From Shinisaurus crocodilurus (taxonomy: Eukaryota; Chordata; Lepidosauria; Squamata; Shinisauridae), in the NCBI GenBank assembly GCA_021292165.1, contig JAHFWL010000247.1:1-64000 (forward strand): a stretch of DNA of 64,000 nt. Reading direction: 5' to 3'. The position numbers and the translations under genes were made by a program. Each line of letters begins with the position of its first letter. Positions within the stretch are counted from its first letter, which is position 1. Below are positions 9,094 through 20,905 of the stretch, piece after piece. The notes under the pieces were generated by a model, which saw nothing but the letters and a program-made list of their open reading frames with translations, was not told where the DNA came from and made no database searches.

Positions 9094-11052
9094 TTGTTCG
9101 CATACCGGGACTCCCCCCAAGAGAGCCTGGGATTCTCCCCCAATGAACTGATGTTTGGGAGGGAGCTAAAGGGACCTTTGGCTCTGTTACGGGCGGAATG
9201 GGAGGGGGTTGCCGCAGAATCCTCCATGCCGGTGCATGCCTTCATGCAGCACCTCCAATCTGTCCTTCGGGAGGTGCGGGAGACGGCACAACAACACCTC
9301 GGAGCAGCACAACAGCGGCAGAGCGCGTGGTACAACCGGACGGCTGTGCCACGGACTTTTGAAGTGGGGGACGAGGTGTTGGTTCTGCGCCCCCAAAAAA
9401 CGGACAAATTGTGTTTGAAATGGGAGGGTCCGGGGACTGTGATTGGAAGGTCAGGGGAGGTGAATTATCAAGTGGCTTTTCCTGGACAGCCAGGGAGGCA
9501 AAAGGTATTTCATGTTAACATGTTGAAATTGTATGTGGAACGGGGAACGAAGGTGGGGGGAGTGCAGGAATGTGCGGATCAGGGAACCTCTGATGGGGAT
9601 TTGTTGGCCGAATGGGGGGAAGGGGGAGGAATGGATGAGATCCAACTGCCCCCCTCTCTGTCGGAACAGCAGCGGCGGCAGATTACCCAGGTCTTAGAGG
9701 ATTTCCAGCCTATGTTCTCGGACCGTCCGGGATGCACCACACTCACACAGCACACCATTGACACAGGGGATAGCCCCCCCATACAGTCCCTACCCTACCG
9801 GGCGGTGGGGCCCCATGCCCAGGTCGTCACCGATGAGGTCCAAGCCATGCTGGACCTTGGAGTCATTGTTCCCAGCTCGAGCCCCTGGTCCTCCCCTATT
9901 GTGTTAGTGGCCAAGAAAGATGGGGGTGTCCGGTTCTGTGTGAATTATCGAAAAATAAACAAAGTGACTGTCCCGGACCCCTACCCCATCCCCAACATGG
10001 ATGTGCTATTGGAACGACTTGGGGGGGCCAAGTACATTACGACCCTGGATCTGACAAAGGGTTATTGGCAGGTCCCGCTCGATGCGGATGCTGCCTTGAA
10101 GTCTGCTTTTGTGACCCACCTGGGGTTGTTCCAATTCACCACCCTCCCCTTCGGGGTCCGAAACGGTCCGGCTACCTTCCAGAGGCTGGTAAATGGGATG
10201 TTGAATGGGCTGGGGGAGTTCGCCTGTGCATATCTGGACGATATAGCCATTTTTAGCTCCAGCTGGGAGCAGCATTTGCAACATATCCGCCAGGTATTTC
10301 AGCGGATCCAGGACGCCGGGCTGACTGTAAAGGCAAAAAAATGCCAGGTCGGGTGGGGGGAGGTGGAGTATCTTGGACATAAGGTGGGGGGAGGTAGTGT
10401 CAAGCCCCTAGAAGCCAAGATCGAGTCGGTTCGCACCTGGCCCCAACCCCAGACGAAAAAACAGGTCCAAGCTTTTTTAGGGCTGGCTGGCTATTATCGT
10501 AAGTTTGTGCCCCATTTTAGCCAGCTGGCCGGCCCCCTGACTGATTTGTGCAAGAAGCGGCAACCCGTTAAGGTCCAATGGTCAGCCGCTTGCCAAGCAG
10601 CGTTTGAGGGATTGAAAGCCTGCCTGATGGCAGCCCCTGTGCTGCAAGCCCCAGATTTTGAGGCCCCTTTTGTCCTGCAGACGGATGCCTCGGAAGCAGG
10701 GATGGGAGCCGTCTTGCTGCAGGAACGGCCAGGGCAAGGGCTGTGCCCTGTCGCCTTTCTAAGTAAAAAACTTTTGCCTCGGGAGCGGAACTTGGCCACT
10801 GTCGAGAAAGAATGCCTAGCAATAGTGTGGGCAGTGACCAAGCTTCGCCCCTACCTGTGGGGCCGCCGGTTTTGGCTGCAGACCGACCATTCCCCCTTGT
10901 GTTGGCTGGACAGGGTGAAGGGGTCCAACCAAAAGTTGTTGCGGTGGAGTTTAGCCCTGCAGGATTTTGATTTTTCAGTCGAACACATCAAGGGCAAGGA
11001 CAACATCGTGGCAGATGGGTTGTCCCGGGCTTTCTCAGTAGGAGATAGTTAG
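9094..11052 (+). CDS. Open pol segment: integrase C-terminus, reverse transcriptase, RNase H
   Basis: An uninterrupted 652-codon frame. The first 150 residues are the integrase C-terminal region, with FAYRDSPQESLGFSPNELMFGR and a GPY/F-like module (KWEGPGTVIGRSGEVNYQV). Reverse transcriptase follows from about 9640: PYRAVGPH, SPIVLVAKKDGGVRFCVNYR, TTLDLTKGYWQVPL, LPFGVRNGPATFQ, and the catalytic YLDD at 10231-10242. The RNase H part starts near 10670 with VLQTDASEAGMGAVLLQ and ends with HIKGKDNIVADGLSRAF. It copies element RNA to DNA and degrades the RNA. No start codon is needed because it would be the C-terminal part of a polyprotein; in this copy it is separated from the upstream domains by two stops and a frameshift. 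Confidence 0.93.
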   Translation: MFAYRDSPQESLGFSPNELMFGRELKGPLALLRAEWEGVAAESSMPVHAFMQHLQSVLREVRETAQQHLGAAQQRQSAWYNRTAVPRTFEVGDEVLVLRPQKTDKLCLKWEGPGTVIGRSGEVNYQVAFPGQPGRQKVFHVNMLKLYVERGTKVGGVQECADQGTSDGDLLAEWGEGGGMDEIQLPPSLSEQQRRQITQVLEDFQPMFSDRPGCTTLTQHTIDTGDSPPIQSLPYRAVGPHAQVVTDEVQAMLDLGVIVPSSSPWSSPIVLVAKKDGGVRFCVNYRKINKVTVPDPYPIPNMDVLLERLGGAKYITTLDLTKGYWQVPLDADAALKSAFVTHLGLFQFTTLPFGVRNGPATFQRLVNGMLNGLGEFACAYLDDIAIFSSSWEQHLQHIRQVFQRIQDAGLTVKAKKCQVGWGEVEYLGHKVGGGSVKPLEAKIESVRTWPQPQTKKQVQAFLGLAGYYRKFVPHFSQLAGPLTDLCKKRQPVKVQWSAACQAAFEGLKACLMAAPVLQAPDFEAPFVLQTDASEAGMGAVLLQERPGQGLCPVAFLSKKLLPRERNLATVEKECLAIVWAVTKLRPYLWGRRFWLQTDHSPLCWLDRVKGSNQKLLRWSLALQDFDFSVEHIKGKDNIVADGLSRAFSVGDS

Positions 11053-11087
11053 ATAGGGATTGGGGTGGTGGACCCCAATGCCATCTT

Positions 11088-11103
11088 TCCCCAAATGGGA
11101 GGG
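11088..11103 (+). other. Probable polypurine tract
   Basis: CCCCAAATGGGAGGG immediately precedes the 3' LTR; its AAATGGGAGGG part fits a plus-strand primer site. The tract is short, so the exact boundaries are inferred. Confidence 0.5.
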
Positions 11104-11877
11104 TGTGGAGAAAGCCCAACACAGGTCCACACACACACACACACACGGTTTTCACCCAAGGAAGGGGACAAGGAAGGGAGGATGAAGTCATCGGAGAAGT
11201 AGCAGACAGACCATCATCCCCAACAAAGGAGAGTCTCAGTGGAGATCCACAAAACCAAGGAAGGACCATCAAGGATCATCAAACTATCAGGGCAGTCTCA
11301 AAGAGCTGCAAAGTACTAGTACGTCACCTTCTCCCCGGGCAGGAATAAGCCCACCTGAAACGAAGGGGCAGGCATAAGCCCCCACCTGACTTGGAGGGCG
11401 GGGAGAGCGGGAACTCAGGGGTAGAAAACCCCTCTCCCTTCCGGTTTAGGGTTGTTGGGAACCAAGGATACTTCGGGGCCAGATTCATCTTCCAAGCAGC
11501 AGCCCGAGTACGCCCTTCTCATCCACGGATCGGCAGACCCGGAGCCAGGCTGACACTGACTAGACGCAGAGTCTTTGGTCTGAGGTAATTGACTAGATTC
11601 ACTCCGCTAGCCTAAGCCTGTTCATTGTGAAACCCAGGGGTCAGCTAAGGTTGTTTTGATGCTGTAGTATTCCTGGAAAGCTGTTAGTTCCGCTCTGTGT
11701 TTTGTGTAAACAAATAAAAGCCTTATTTGGACATTTAAAGGGCTGCGGTTTCCTCTTGTGTGCGAAAGCCGAAAGCCTCGTAGGTGATTGCCAGCGCTCA
11801 TACGGACTGTATCTCAGTGCCGGTTAACCCTTTAAGCGCCGAACTCACGCAAAGGATCCTGTTGGTGATCCTTCACA
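11104..11877 (+). repeat. 3' LTR of the gypsy element
   Basis: 774 bp, starts TGTGGAGAAAGCCC, ends GATCCTTCACA, followed by the ATTAT duplication. About eight single-base differences from the 5' LTR were counted by eye over roughly 750 aligned bases. Confidence 0.93.
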
Positions 11878-11938
11878 ATTATATTTTAATTGATTATAAA
11901 AAGGGGGGTCTGTTTCTGTTAGGTGCTTTCAATGATGG

Positions 11939-12131
11939 AACTCTCTCCCGAGTGACCTCCGCCATGCCCCCTCTCTGCTGAGCTTCCGCCGCTCACTAAA
12001 AACATGGCTGTTCAGGTGGGAATACGGGGTGGGCTAAGATTTTAAAATTTTATACTGTTTTAAATGTATTTTATCCTGTATTTTATCTTGTGTACATCGC
12101 CCAGGGTGGCCGGTTTGCCTGGTGATGGTGG

Positions 12132-12180
<49 letters not shown>
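11939..12180 (+). repeat. L2 LINE 3' end with (GAT)n tail
   Basis: The sequence AACTCTCTCCCGAGTGACC...CCGCTCACTAAAAACATGGC matches the inverse of 16970-17165, the C-terminal coding and 3' end of the L2 element there. It is 5'-truncated and ends in about 17 GAT units instead of the ATTT repeats of the other copy. Confidence 0.8.
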
Positions 12181-13677
12181 CTCCATTTGGAGAAAAAGTT
12201 TTGGGATAGAAAATTTGTCATAGTAAACAAACACTGCAATCCTATATACCAGGGACAGGGAACTTTTGGCCTATGGGCTAAATGTGGAACTCAAAGACCT
12301 TTCTCATAGATTCATACCTCTGGACTCTCCCCAGGTCATGCCCCATCTTCCCAGGCCTGTTCTGGGATATTATTTACTCTGTCCTCCAACTACAAAGCTG
12401 ATGAAGGAAACCTTGCACAAGTCAGGAAAGGAAAATGCCTGGAAGCAAATGTCTTTTTTTTCACTGCTTACTGAACAAGGAGGTGCATCTGTAGCTCCAC
12501 CCACTTTCGTCTAGGGCACACCAATAGCTGGAATGTGATCCCAACAGGTTTCAACTAAGGTAATGTGCACTTTGGCAGTAATAAGGTCCCCCACTCCTGC
12601 TATACAGACTTACCTGGGAGTAGGTCCCATGGAGCTCAATGGGACTCACTTCAGAGTAATCATACACAGGACTGCGTTTGAAATAAATAAATTTCAGTAT
12701 CCCTCACTGGAAATTCTGTGGTACTCTCTTGTGCACAAAAACAAGTCTAGATATCCTGCCAAGATGACTGCCAGACTGTATCTGCACCCACACTATTCAA
12801 TTTCATTTCATTCTCTAGCCCAAAATCATTTTTACACACTTCCAATACACACAGACCCACACATGTGTGCCTGGTTATTTTTAAATGTATGCTGAATTTC
12901 TGCAATTACACCTTTATGCTTTGTCTTTGTTCTATTTTTCAGGAAAGGGGTTTACTACTGGCCAGAGCCCTTTGTTCATAGTTATGCAGACAGAAGCCCC
13001 AATCTAGAGAAAATTAGTTGCATTTAATTCATATTGAAATTAGTAGAACTTAAGTTATCCCTGATTAGCTTGTCTCAAGGAGGCTCCTTCCTGTACCCCA
13101 GTCTACCCCATTCAGCATCCCACCCACCCCAGCCCTCTGTGTAGTATTTTGGGAGGGGGATTGCAGGGACGCCGTGGGGAGAAGGAGTGGGGAAGTTCAC
13201 TTCCATTGCCCCAGTTGCACATGCCTATATCTGGATCCATTCCAATAAATTTTAAATTGGTTCACAGAACAGCATACAGACTTTGCCAATCAGTCCTATC
13301 CTCTGGGACTATATTAAGATATAAAAAGAAGTCAAACTGAAGATAAAATAATCTCAGGAACCCTATGACAGTCTCTTAATCACAGTAAGTAGCATGCCGT
13401 TCCTTCCTTTCCAAGAGACATGATACAGTATTTCATTATCCAAATGTCAAATTGAAGTGAGATACATAAGGTCCTACATAATATTTTAAACAAATTATAT
13501 AGTCCTTATAAGCATTGTGTTTTACTATTCACTTTCCATTACATCAATTACAAGTTAAATCTAAAGTAAAAACCTTACGTTCTCAGGTTTTTAAAAATTC
13601 ATATGTTATGCCAGGACTTTTGTTTTATTACGTAATATTTAAGTTAGTAATGCACCGTGGCTGAAAAATTCATTAAA
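12181..13677. other. Intronic sequence with one palindromic-repeat remnant
   Basis: No gene supported. A diverged MITE remnant (GACTTACCTGGGAGTAGGTCCCATGGAGCTCAATGGGACT...) lies at about 12605-12670. Confidence 0.45.
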
Positions 13678-13819
13678 GGCGCAATCCTATGCATGTTTAG
13701 ACAGAAAAAAAGGCCTACAAGTTACAACCCCCAGCATGCCCCAGCCACCATGACTGTCTGGGGCATGCTGGAAGTTGTAGGCCTTTCTTCTATCTAAACA
13801 TGCTATAGGATTGTACCCT
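13678..13819. mobile_element. Palindromic MITE, GCAATCCTATGC family
   Basis: Begins GGCGCAATCCTATGCATG and ends CATGCTATAGGATTGTACCC. The halves pair through TTTAGACAGAAAAAAAGGCC and CAGCATGCCCCAGCCA. Other copies: 32275-32385, 46890-47010, 55897-56014. It has no coding sequence, and the superfamily is not clear because no target duplication is convincing. Confidence 0.8.
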
Positions 13820-13874
13820 GAGTCTGCAATCTTATACTGATTTATGTGGGAGTAAGTCCTATTGAATTCAATGG

Positions 13875-14038
13875 ATTTTTAAGTTTTGTACTGTTTTTAA
13901 TTGTGTTTTATACTGTGTGTGTGTTCCCCCCCCCCTTGTGTTTTATTGGATTGTACATCGCTCAGAGTGGCTGGATGTCTGGCCAGAGGAGCGATTCATA
14001 AATATAATAAATAAATATAAATAAATAAATAAATAAAG
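13875..14038 (+). repeat. L2-like LINE 3' tail
   Basis: TTTTTAATTGTGTTTTATACTG..., then TTGTACATCGCTCAGAGTGGCTGG and GCGATTCATAAATATAATAAATAAAT repeats: a typical L2 end with an A/T microsatellite. Confidence 0.65.
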
Positions 14039-15505
14039 TAGACATGCATGGGGTTGCACTTTAAGTATCCCACTTAACCAAAAGACTCAAAGATTATTAT
14101 TCTAGAGATAGCCATCATCTCATACACTCAATACTGTTTGTTAACAGAGTTCTCAAACTCTGTCCTGACTGGCGTTCCAAGGTCAAGGAATCCTTTACAG
14201 TCACAACCTTGATATTAACAAAGAAAAGATGAACAGCTTGCAGCTAGCAATACAATGTTTGCTCTGGGTCTCATGTTTAGGATCAGGCAGACTAAAATAG
14301 AAGGGAGACCCAGGAAAACAAAAGCCCTTTTTAAAAAACATGGTTTGAGATATTATAGATTTTACCCATCAACCAGAACCACCCCAGACAATGCATTGCC
14401 CATTTGCTTTTTCTAGGGAAGCTCTGAGAATCATCCCATATTATTATCTACTTAATCAGAAATTCCAGTGAGCAGTGCCTGGCTTCCAGTTCCTCAGAAT
14501 GAGATGTATTCTTCACAATTTTGACTCAATTGCCCTTTTTTTTTTTAACCTAGCACACCACCTCAGATTAATCTCCAGCTTTGTTAATATAAGGACTATC
14601 CTGTTTGTCTACACATCTTCTCTATGCTGCCTTGAGAACCTGTGTTTCGCCCAAGGCATGAGGCAGATCAGTGTTACAGCTGGCCTTTGTGTTTTCAGAA
14701 ATGGAGATCAACCATTGATTCAGTTTCCCAAAATGCATTGCTAGGTGTTATCTGACACCTGCAACACCTACCACTGGCTAATTCAGACTGCAAATTTCCA
14801 TTTTGAGTTTGGGTCTATCTACACCTCATGGCCATACCACCTGGCCAATTTTTTGGGCTTTGTTTCTTCTCCTATACCCTGCTTTTTTGTCTGCTGAAGA
14901 ATTCTAGGGAACTTGAAAGACTGCACAATGTTGTGGAATTTTGGTTGTTTTCATATGTTTGTAATACTACTTACAACAAAGAAAGATGGAACAAGATATA
15001 TAGTCTTAACATGTAGGTCTGATTCAAACTATTCATTGCTTGGGACATGAGGTTTATAAATCATGAATGGGATGAAAAGACAAAAAATACAGAGTTTATT
15101 TTCCATCTACCCAAAACACTAGAATTCAGTCATCCAGTAACATTGATTGGTGGTAGGTCAGTCAGCACAAACAAAAGGAAGTACTCCTTCATACTATGCA
15201 TAGCCAGCTACAGCTGTCTCCATCATGCCCTACTTGTGAGCTTTTGAGTGACAGGCAGAGAACCCACTGGACTGGATTGGTTGTTGGTATGATCTAGTCT
15301 AGCAAGACATGCTTCTTGTACCTTTAATAGTTACGTAAAAGCAGGCATTTTGGCAGGTGCAACTTGTCATGCAGGGGGTGAAAAACCTGTACCTGCTAAA
15401 ACTCCTCTTCAGCAAGTTCTTTACTGGTAATGGTGCCTTGAATTCCTCTTCCTTCTTGTAGGCTTATTTTAAAATAGATAGTCTCCAGTTTCTAACAAGT
15501 CTCAT
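14039..15505. other. Intronic sequence, nothing recognised
   Basis: AT-rich unique-looking sequence. Short open frames (for example 14475-14744) show no domain, codon bias or splice context. Confidence 0.45.
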
Positions 15506-15660
15506 ATTTATTTATTTATTATATTTCTACCCCGCCTTTTTTCCTGCAAGGAACCCAAGGCGGCTTACATAATCCTCCTCCTCCTCTCCATTTTATCCTC
15601 ACAACAACCCTGTGAGGTAGGTTAGGCTGAGAGTCAGTGATTGGCCCAAAGTCACCTCTC
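15506..15660 (-). mobile_element. tRNA-derived SINE, 3' part
   Basis: The minus strand reads GACTTTGGGCCAATCACTGACTCTCAGCCTAACCTACC...GTTGTTGTGAGGATAAAATGG and ends in GGCGGGGTAGAAATATAATAAATAAAT. This is the body and tail of the SINE seen whole at 31665-31918. Confidence 0.75.
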
Positions 15661-15899
15661 TAGAACTGTTCTATTCCCAACTGCATCCCCAAAAGCCACG
15701 AATATGGAGATGTAGGCATTATTAGTAAAATAGTTGTTTCTAGCACAAAATAAATTTAAATTCAGATTCAAACTGAAGCCATCTGATGATCGAAACACTT
15801 CACTAGAATTTCAAAAGAAAACTATTACCATGGTTGAGAAAATTGATTTTTTTTAAACCAGTCTACTTTTTATAATTTTGTCTTAGCTATTTAAGTAAT

Positions 15900-16043
15900 T
15901 TTAAAATTGTTTTTAAAATGTTGAGTGAAAAAAAAATTCCGATGTTCTTATTGTTTGTATTTTTATATTGTATTTTATTGTGTTTTATAATTGTTGTAAA
16001 CCACCCAGAGAGCTTTGGCTATTGGGCAGTATAGAAATGAAGA

Positions 16044-16085
<42 letters not shown>
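15900..16085 (+). repeat. L2-like LINE 3' tail ending in (AAT)n
   Basis: TTGTTGTAAACCACCCAGAGAGC...TATTGGGCAGTATAGAAATG followed by about 14 AAT units. Confidence 0.7.
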
Positions 16086-16149
16086 TCTAAGAGAAACTTT
16101 GATTTGTAATCCTGCTCCAATGTGCAAACACAACCAACTTCCCTAGCCT

Positions 16150-16316
16150 TAACAAACTCACTGGGTGACTTTGGGCCAGTCACTGACTCTCAGCCTAACC
16201 TACCTCACAGGGTTGTTGTGAGGATAAAATGGAGAGGAGGATGAGGATTATGTAAGTCGCCTTGGGTTCCTTTCAGGAAAAAAGGCGGGGTATAAATATA
16301 ATAAATAAATAAATAT
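16150..16316 (+). mobile_element. tRNA-derived SINE, 3' part
   Basis: GGGTGACTTTGGGCCAGTCACTG through GCGGGGTATAAATATAATAAATAAATAAA. The tRNA-like head is missing. Same family as 31665-31918. Confidence 0.75.
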
Positions 16317-16685
16317 ATCCATCATGCAATCCACATGCTTTCCTATGTACTTATTAATGTTCATGCATCCCCTCCTCACCCCTTTCACTGTACTGTCTTC
16401 ATGCTACTGTTACTCACACCAGCCATTCACAACTTCTTGCTTCTGCCAGCTTTTGAAAGGCCAAACTGAAGTAACATAGCATGAATGCCAGTAATAGTTT
16501 GTCTTAGTTCGTGAGACAGGTGTTTTATTGAGCTTATATTAATAAACACTTTGCAAGCTAAGGGTCCACAAACATATACATTTTTGTTTAGAAATTGGTG
16601 CCATTTTTCCAATGTGAGTATAGAGATCTTTGTACATAGCTGAGTAGCCACTGTTGTGCTTAAAGATCTGTTCATAGGGGAAATG

Positions 16686-16688
<3 letters not shown>

Positions 16689-16732
<44 letters not shown>
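16689..16732. repeat. (AAT)n microsatellite
   Basis: About 14 uninterrupted AAT units in otherwise unremarkable DNA. Confidence 0.9.
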
Positions 16733-16733
<1 letters not shown>

Positions 16734-16916
16734 CACAGCAGGAATGCTTCCCCCTCCCACTCACCTATTCCTCTCTTGCATCTGAAATCCTACATACAAA
16801 CTTACTGAACTGGAATGCATAAAAGTCCAATATCCTACTGGTTCTGTTCACTGGAAATCTACCTTACAATGGGGATAGGATTCAAAAGTTGACTTGTGCA
16901 CATTCCTATGATTAAA

Positions 16917-16918
16917 AT

Positions 16919-16949
<31 letters not shown>

Positions 16950-18010
16950 TTTTAACATTTATTTATCGCCCATCTGGCCGGCAAACCGGCCACCCTGGGC
17001 AATGTACATAAGATAAAAACAGGATAAAATACATTTAAAACAGTATAAAATTTTAAAATCTTAGCACACCCCATATTTCCGCCTGAACAGCCAAGTTTTT
17101 AGTGAGCGGCAGAAGCTCAGCAGAGAGGGGGCATGGTGGAGGTCACTCGGGAGAGAGTTCCACAGTACGGGGGCCGCCACAGAAAAGGCCCTAGTCCCCA
17201 CCAGTCTAGCTGCTCTGGCTGAAGGGACAAGGAGAAGGCCGTCTGTGGCAGATCTTGTTGAGCGGCCTACTTGGTGTTGCTGGAGACGCTCCTTGAGATA
17301 GACTGGACCGGGGCCATACAGGTCAAAACCAACACCTTGAATTCGGCTCGGCAAGCAACTGGTAGCCAGTGCAGCTCCTTGAGCACTGGAGTGATGTGAT
17401 CCTGCCGGCGGCTGCCTTTAACCAGGCAAGCCGCCGCGTTCTGTACCAGCTATAGCTTCTGAACTATCTTCAAGGGTAGCCCCACGTAGAGCACATTACA
17501 GTAGTCTAGGCGAGAGGAGACCAAGGCATGAACCACTGATGGGAACAGGTGATTAGGAAGGTAGGGGCGCAGCTGCCGTATCAGATGGAGTTGATACCGT
17601 GCCGCCCGGCTCACAGCTGGCACCTGGCTCAGGTGCCAGCTGTGACTCCCATGGACAGCTGGGAGTCTAGAATGACCCCCAAGCTGCGGACCTGGTCCTT
17701 CAGGGGTAGATGTACCCCATTCAGCACCAGGTCAACCTCCCCTAACCTCCCCTTGTCCCCCACCAGAAGTACCTCGGTCTTGTCGGGGTTCAGTTTCAGC
17801 ATGTTCCTTCCCATCCAGCCACCCACTGACTCCAGGCACTTGGACAGGGTCTCAATGGCCAACCTCGGTAAGGACTTGAAAGAGAGGTAGAGCTGCGTGT
17901 CATCCGCATACTGATGACACCGCACCCCAAACCTCCTGATGATAGCTCCCAGTGGCTTTAGGTAGATGTTGAATAACATCGGGGAGAGGATGGAACCCTG
18001 CGGCACTCAG
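16917..18010 (-). pseudogene. L2-clade LINE: reverse transcriptase and C-terminal relic
   Basis: On the minus strand the frame at 18006-17629 contains MPQGSILSPMLFNIYLKPLG, then QYADDTQLY with the catalytic YADD, and MLKLNPDKTEVLLVGDKG, a hallmark of L2/CR1-group reverse transcriptases. A second frame (17354-17061) has TRAFSVAAPVLWNSLPSDL and SFCRSLKTWLFRRKYG, the usual C-terminus. The sequence between is deleted and shifted, and the 5' end is cut at about 18010. The 3' end is a run of ATTT/AAAT repeats at 16917-16955. It would have copied its own RNA at a nicked target, but this copy is dead. Confidence 0.88.
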
Positions 18011-20192
18011 CTTGGGTATCCTTGTAGCTGCTGATGAGTTACTGTATTATGCACTTTGTTTGGGTGGTTTGCAGTCAGGGAGTGGAGTGCATAATGGGCT
18101 CAGGCAGCTGAGGGGGCTATGTGGGGAGGGAATAGATCTGACATGGGACTGGAAACTGATGCCTGGGGAGAGGTTAGTGCTGCTACTGAGCCTGGAATGG
18201 CTGATGGGTTGGCAGGTGAAGGAGCCACTCCATTCAGGCAGATGTAAATGATGTAAAGCAGATTATTTGGCCTACCGGGCTGCCCTAGGCATTGACTCAA
18301 AGGGCAGGAACGAACAATTCATTCCTCTAATTGCTTTTGGCAACTGGTTTCAGAGATCAGCTACACCAGGGAGGAAATGATGCCCACCTCCACGCAAGCA
18401 AGTTCAGCCTAGTGTTCCTGCACCTGCCATTCCCACACTCCACCCCTGGAGGTGTCCCATGAATCCCCATGATATTCCAGGCAGTTCAACTCAATAGTGT
18501 GGATAACACTAGCTGAAACTGAAACATGCCATTTGTAACCTGTACTCAGACTGAAGCATATAAACCCAAATTTTATTACCAAGATTAACATTTCATTGTT
18601 TACCATCAAGGCAACAGCATATCCTTGGAAGCAGCAACAAAATATGTTTTATTTATACCACACTGTGCTTTCTAAACATTTTATTTCAGAATCTAGCATT
18701 TTCTGTTTTAATTGCTCATTGTTTCTGCTTTATGCCACAGTATTGTTTTAAATTATAAATACATCAGAAACATTGCCAAAAACAACAACTTGAAATCAAG
18801 AGCTGAAAAAGCATTTGGCTAATGTAAATAGAGGTTGTGATTTTATGTAAGCCAAGGAAAAGAAGGCTTAAAGAACCAGATTATCTTGGAGCTCAACTAA
18901 CAGTTGATTAAAGAAAGGAAGTCAATTTCCTCATTTAGTTTCTGCGGAAAATAATCATTTTGTTACACATTTAGGATGCAATCATAAACATACTGGGAAG
19001 CCCCAGTAAAACTTACTTCTGAGTAAACTCTGAGAATATATTATTGGTATGTTACTTCATTGATGTTTTGCACTCTATTTTATTCAGAACTAAGCAAACA
19101 CAAAAAAAGAATAATTAGGCCTAGCTCTGATCTGTCCTTGTAACCTTCCTGATTGAAGCAGAGCATATAGTCCTGAAAATCTACAAAACGAAGAGTACTG
19201 GCTATAGCAACATAGGTAGCTATTACAGACAATCCTTTCCTAATCTCCTCTGCAGAGCTTAAATAAACCAAGCAGACATTTGTTCAACCTTAACATATTC
19301 TCATTTTAAAAATGCTGTAGCTAGTCCAGATTCATGTTAGCTTAAGTTGCTATTTTAAAAGGTGCAACACCTTGATCCTCAAAAATTTGTGCTGGAGATT
19401 TGGGATTGGGCAGACACCCAATCAGTATATTCTATGCTAAATACTTACTTGCTGTCTCCATAAATCTAACCTCAGTTTTAATACAACATGCAGGTTTATC
19501 TTACAGCAGCAGCAAGTGAAGGCTATGTTGGGAATGTGCCATCACAGATCAGACAACAGACATCAGACAACAGACTTGCAGATTTCTTTAAAATGTTTTT
19601 GAAAAGAGTCAGTTTACACACTAATTTGTAAGTTATTCAGTACTGAGTAATCAACTGATGAGAAATAAAAGTGATGTACAAATCCCACAGTTTGTCTAGG
19701 ATTAACTGAAAGAAAATTCTACACAAATATGGTGTAGAATGATGTAGTGTAGAAAGATAATATGCTTTAGGATGTACAAATGTTGTTAATTAAATCCATT
19801 CCATCTCTGTTTGGTTGTCTGTTTGGACATCTCTGATTGTCAGGTGTCTTTCGTTTTGTTGTCCATTCATTGACGGAATCGGATTTTTAAACAGACGTGC
19901 ACATTAGCACAAGTGCACATTAACGCTAATGCACATTAGTGAAAGTGCGCATTAGTGAAAGTGCAAATTTGTGCAAATCACCCCCTCCCCAAGTGAAAAA
20001 AAAACAGTATGACAGTCTGCAAGTCTGCAGTTTCCACATGACTCGGAAAAAGCAGGTTCACTGCAGAATCCTCAGGTTGGATTCACAGAAATCCGAACTC
20101 ATCTGAACCTATTGTGGATTTCTCTGACATCCCTAGTTTACTGCAGCATACCTTGGCATGTGAAAGTTCACACATTCAAGCATAAAAATACA

Positions 20193-20226
<34 letters not shown>

Positions 20227-20277
20227 CAGTTGATACATGACAACACATTCCTATGTGCAACCAATGTGCACAATGAA
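18011..20277. other. Intronic sequence with (AT)n repeat
   Basis: No gene supported. Contains an (AT)n tract at about 20194-20224, a short internally repetitive stretch at 19895-19975 (CACATTAG / AGTGCA units), and a possible MITE end near 20085-20135. Confidence 0.45.
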
Positions 20278-20447
20278 GGCCTGTGGCTTATGCTGGCTCA
20301 GCTTGTCTGAGTGTGGAAAGCTAAGCAGGGTCAGGCCTGGTTATTACTTAGATGGGAGACCCCTCCTCTAGTTTCCTGCATTGAGCAGGGGGTTGGACTC
20401 CATGGCCTTGTAGGCCCCTTCCAACTCTATGATCTATGAAATCTATA
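20278..20447 (+). mobile_element. 5S rRNA-derived SINE with CR1-like tail
   Basis: The head contains GGAAAGCTAAGCAGGGTCAGG, then GGTTATTACTTAGATGGGAGAC, clearly resembling the internal promoter (A box, intermediate element and C box) of 5S rRNA. The tail GGTTGGACTCCATGGCCTTG...CCTTCCAACTCTATGATC resembles CR1 3' ends, suggesting mobilisation by a CR1-type LINE. Longest of three clear copies. 5S-derived SINEs have been reported in saurian reptiles. Confidence 0.87.
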
Positions 20448-20478
20448 AGTGTATGGCACCCAGCACACTTCGTTATTT

Positions 20479-20905
20479 GCGAGTGTATGGGTGAGATAAA
20501 GAAGAGTCAGACACAGAGTATATGGTTTCAAATCAGGGCCACATTTATTGAATTGAAGATCTGTGAAGGGCGAAGTGCGGTACTAACCTAGCCCGGCCAT
20601 TGGCCAGGAAAAAACCAATATTTGGGCAAATACATCCTAACCGCACCGGAGGCGGGTTGGTCCGCCCCCGGCCAGTTGCCCTCCATGTGGAGCTGGAGGG
20701 CTTTACCATCGTCGCCTTACTTTGACGCCTCCAGGCACCCAATGTAGGCGAGAAAGGCAAAACCCCAAAGACGTCCCAATCTCCCTCCTGGCAAGCCTCA
20801 GGGCATTAGCGAGGGCAGCCTTGGGTAAACGTCAGTCACCTTGAAAGGTGCCACTGGATGATCACCATAAACTTAAGCCATACTGCCTAATCCCGCACTT
20901 CCCGC
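20479..20905 (-). repeat. DIRS-like element, repeat B2
   Basis: 427 bp, matching B1 at 21301-21727 with a single difference noted by eye (ATAAACTTAAG versus ATAAGCTTAAG). It marks the 3' end of the element. On the minus strand it carries an AATAAA near its end (CAATTCAATAAATGTGG). Confidence 0.9.

Larger units (their letters stand above)
5456..11877 (+). mobile_element. Complete Gmr1-like Ty3/gypsy LTR retrotransposon
   Basis: Two long terminal repeats (5456-6239, 11104-11877) bound a 4.9-kb internal region, and the whole element is flanked by the perfect 5-bp duplication ATTAT (5451-5455, 11878-11882). Coding order is gag, protease, integrase, then reverse transcriptase and RNase H. That order is typical of Ty1/copia, yet the RT and integrase read as Ty3/gypsy. 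This arrangement is known for the Gmr1 clade of gypsy elements in deuterostomes. About eight substitutions plus a CA-repeat length difference separate the LTRs, so insertion is recent. gag and pol carry frameshifts and stops, so this copy cannot make all its proteins. No envelope-like ORF is seen. Confidence 0.93.

Noticed and set aside
20278..20400. Functional 5S rRNA gene
   Set aside because: Similarity covers only part of 5S, many changes are present, and a CR1-like tail follows; it is a SINE.
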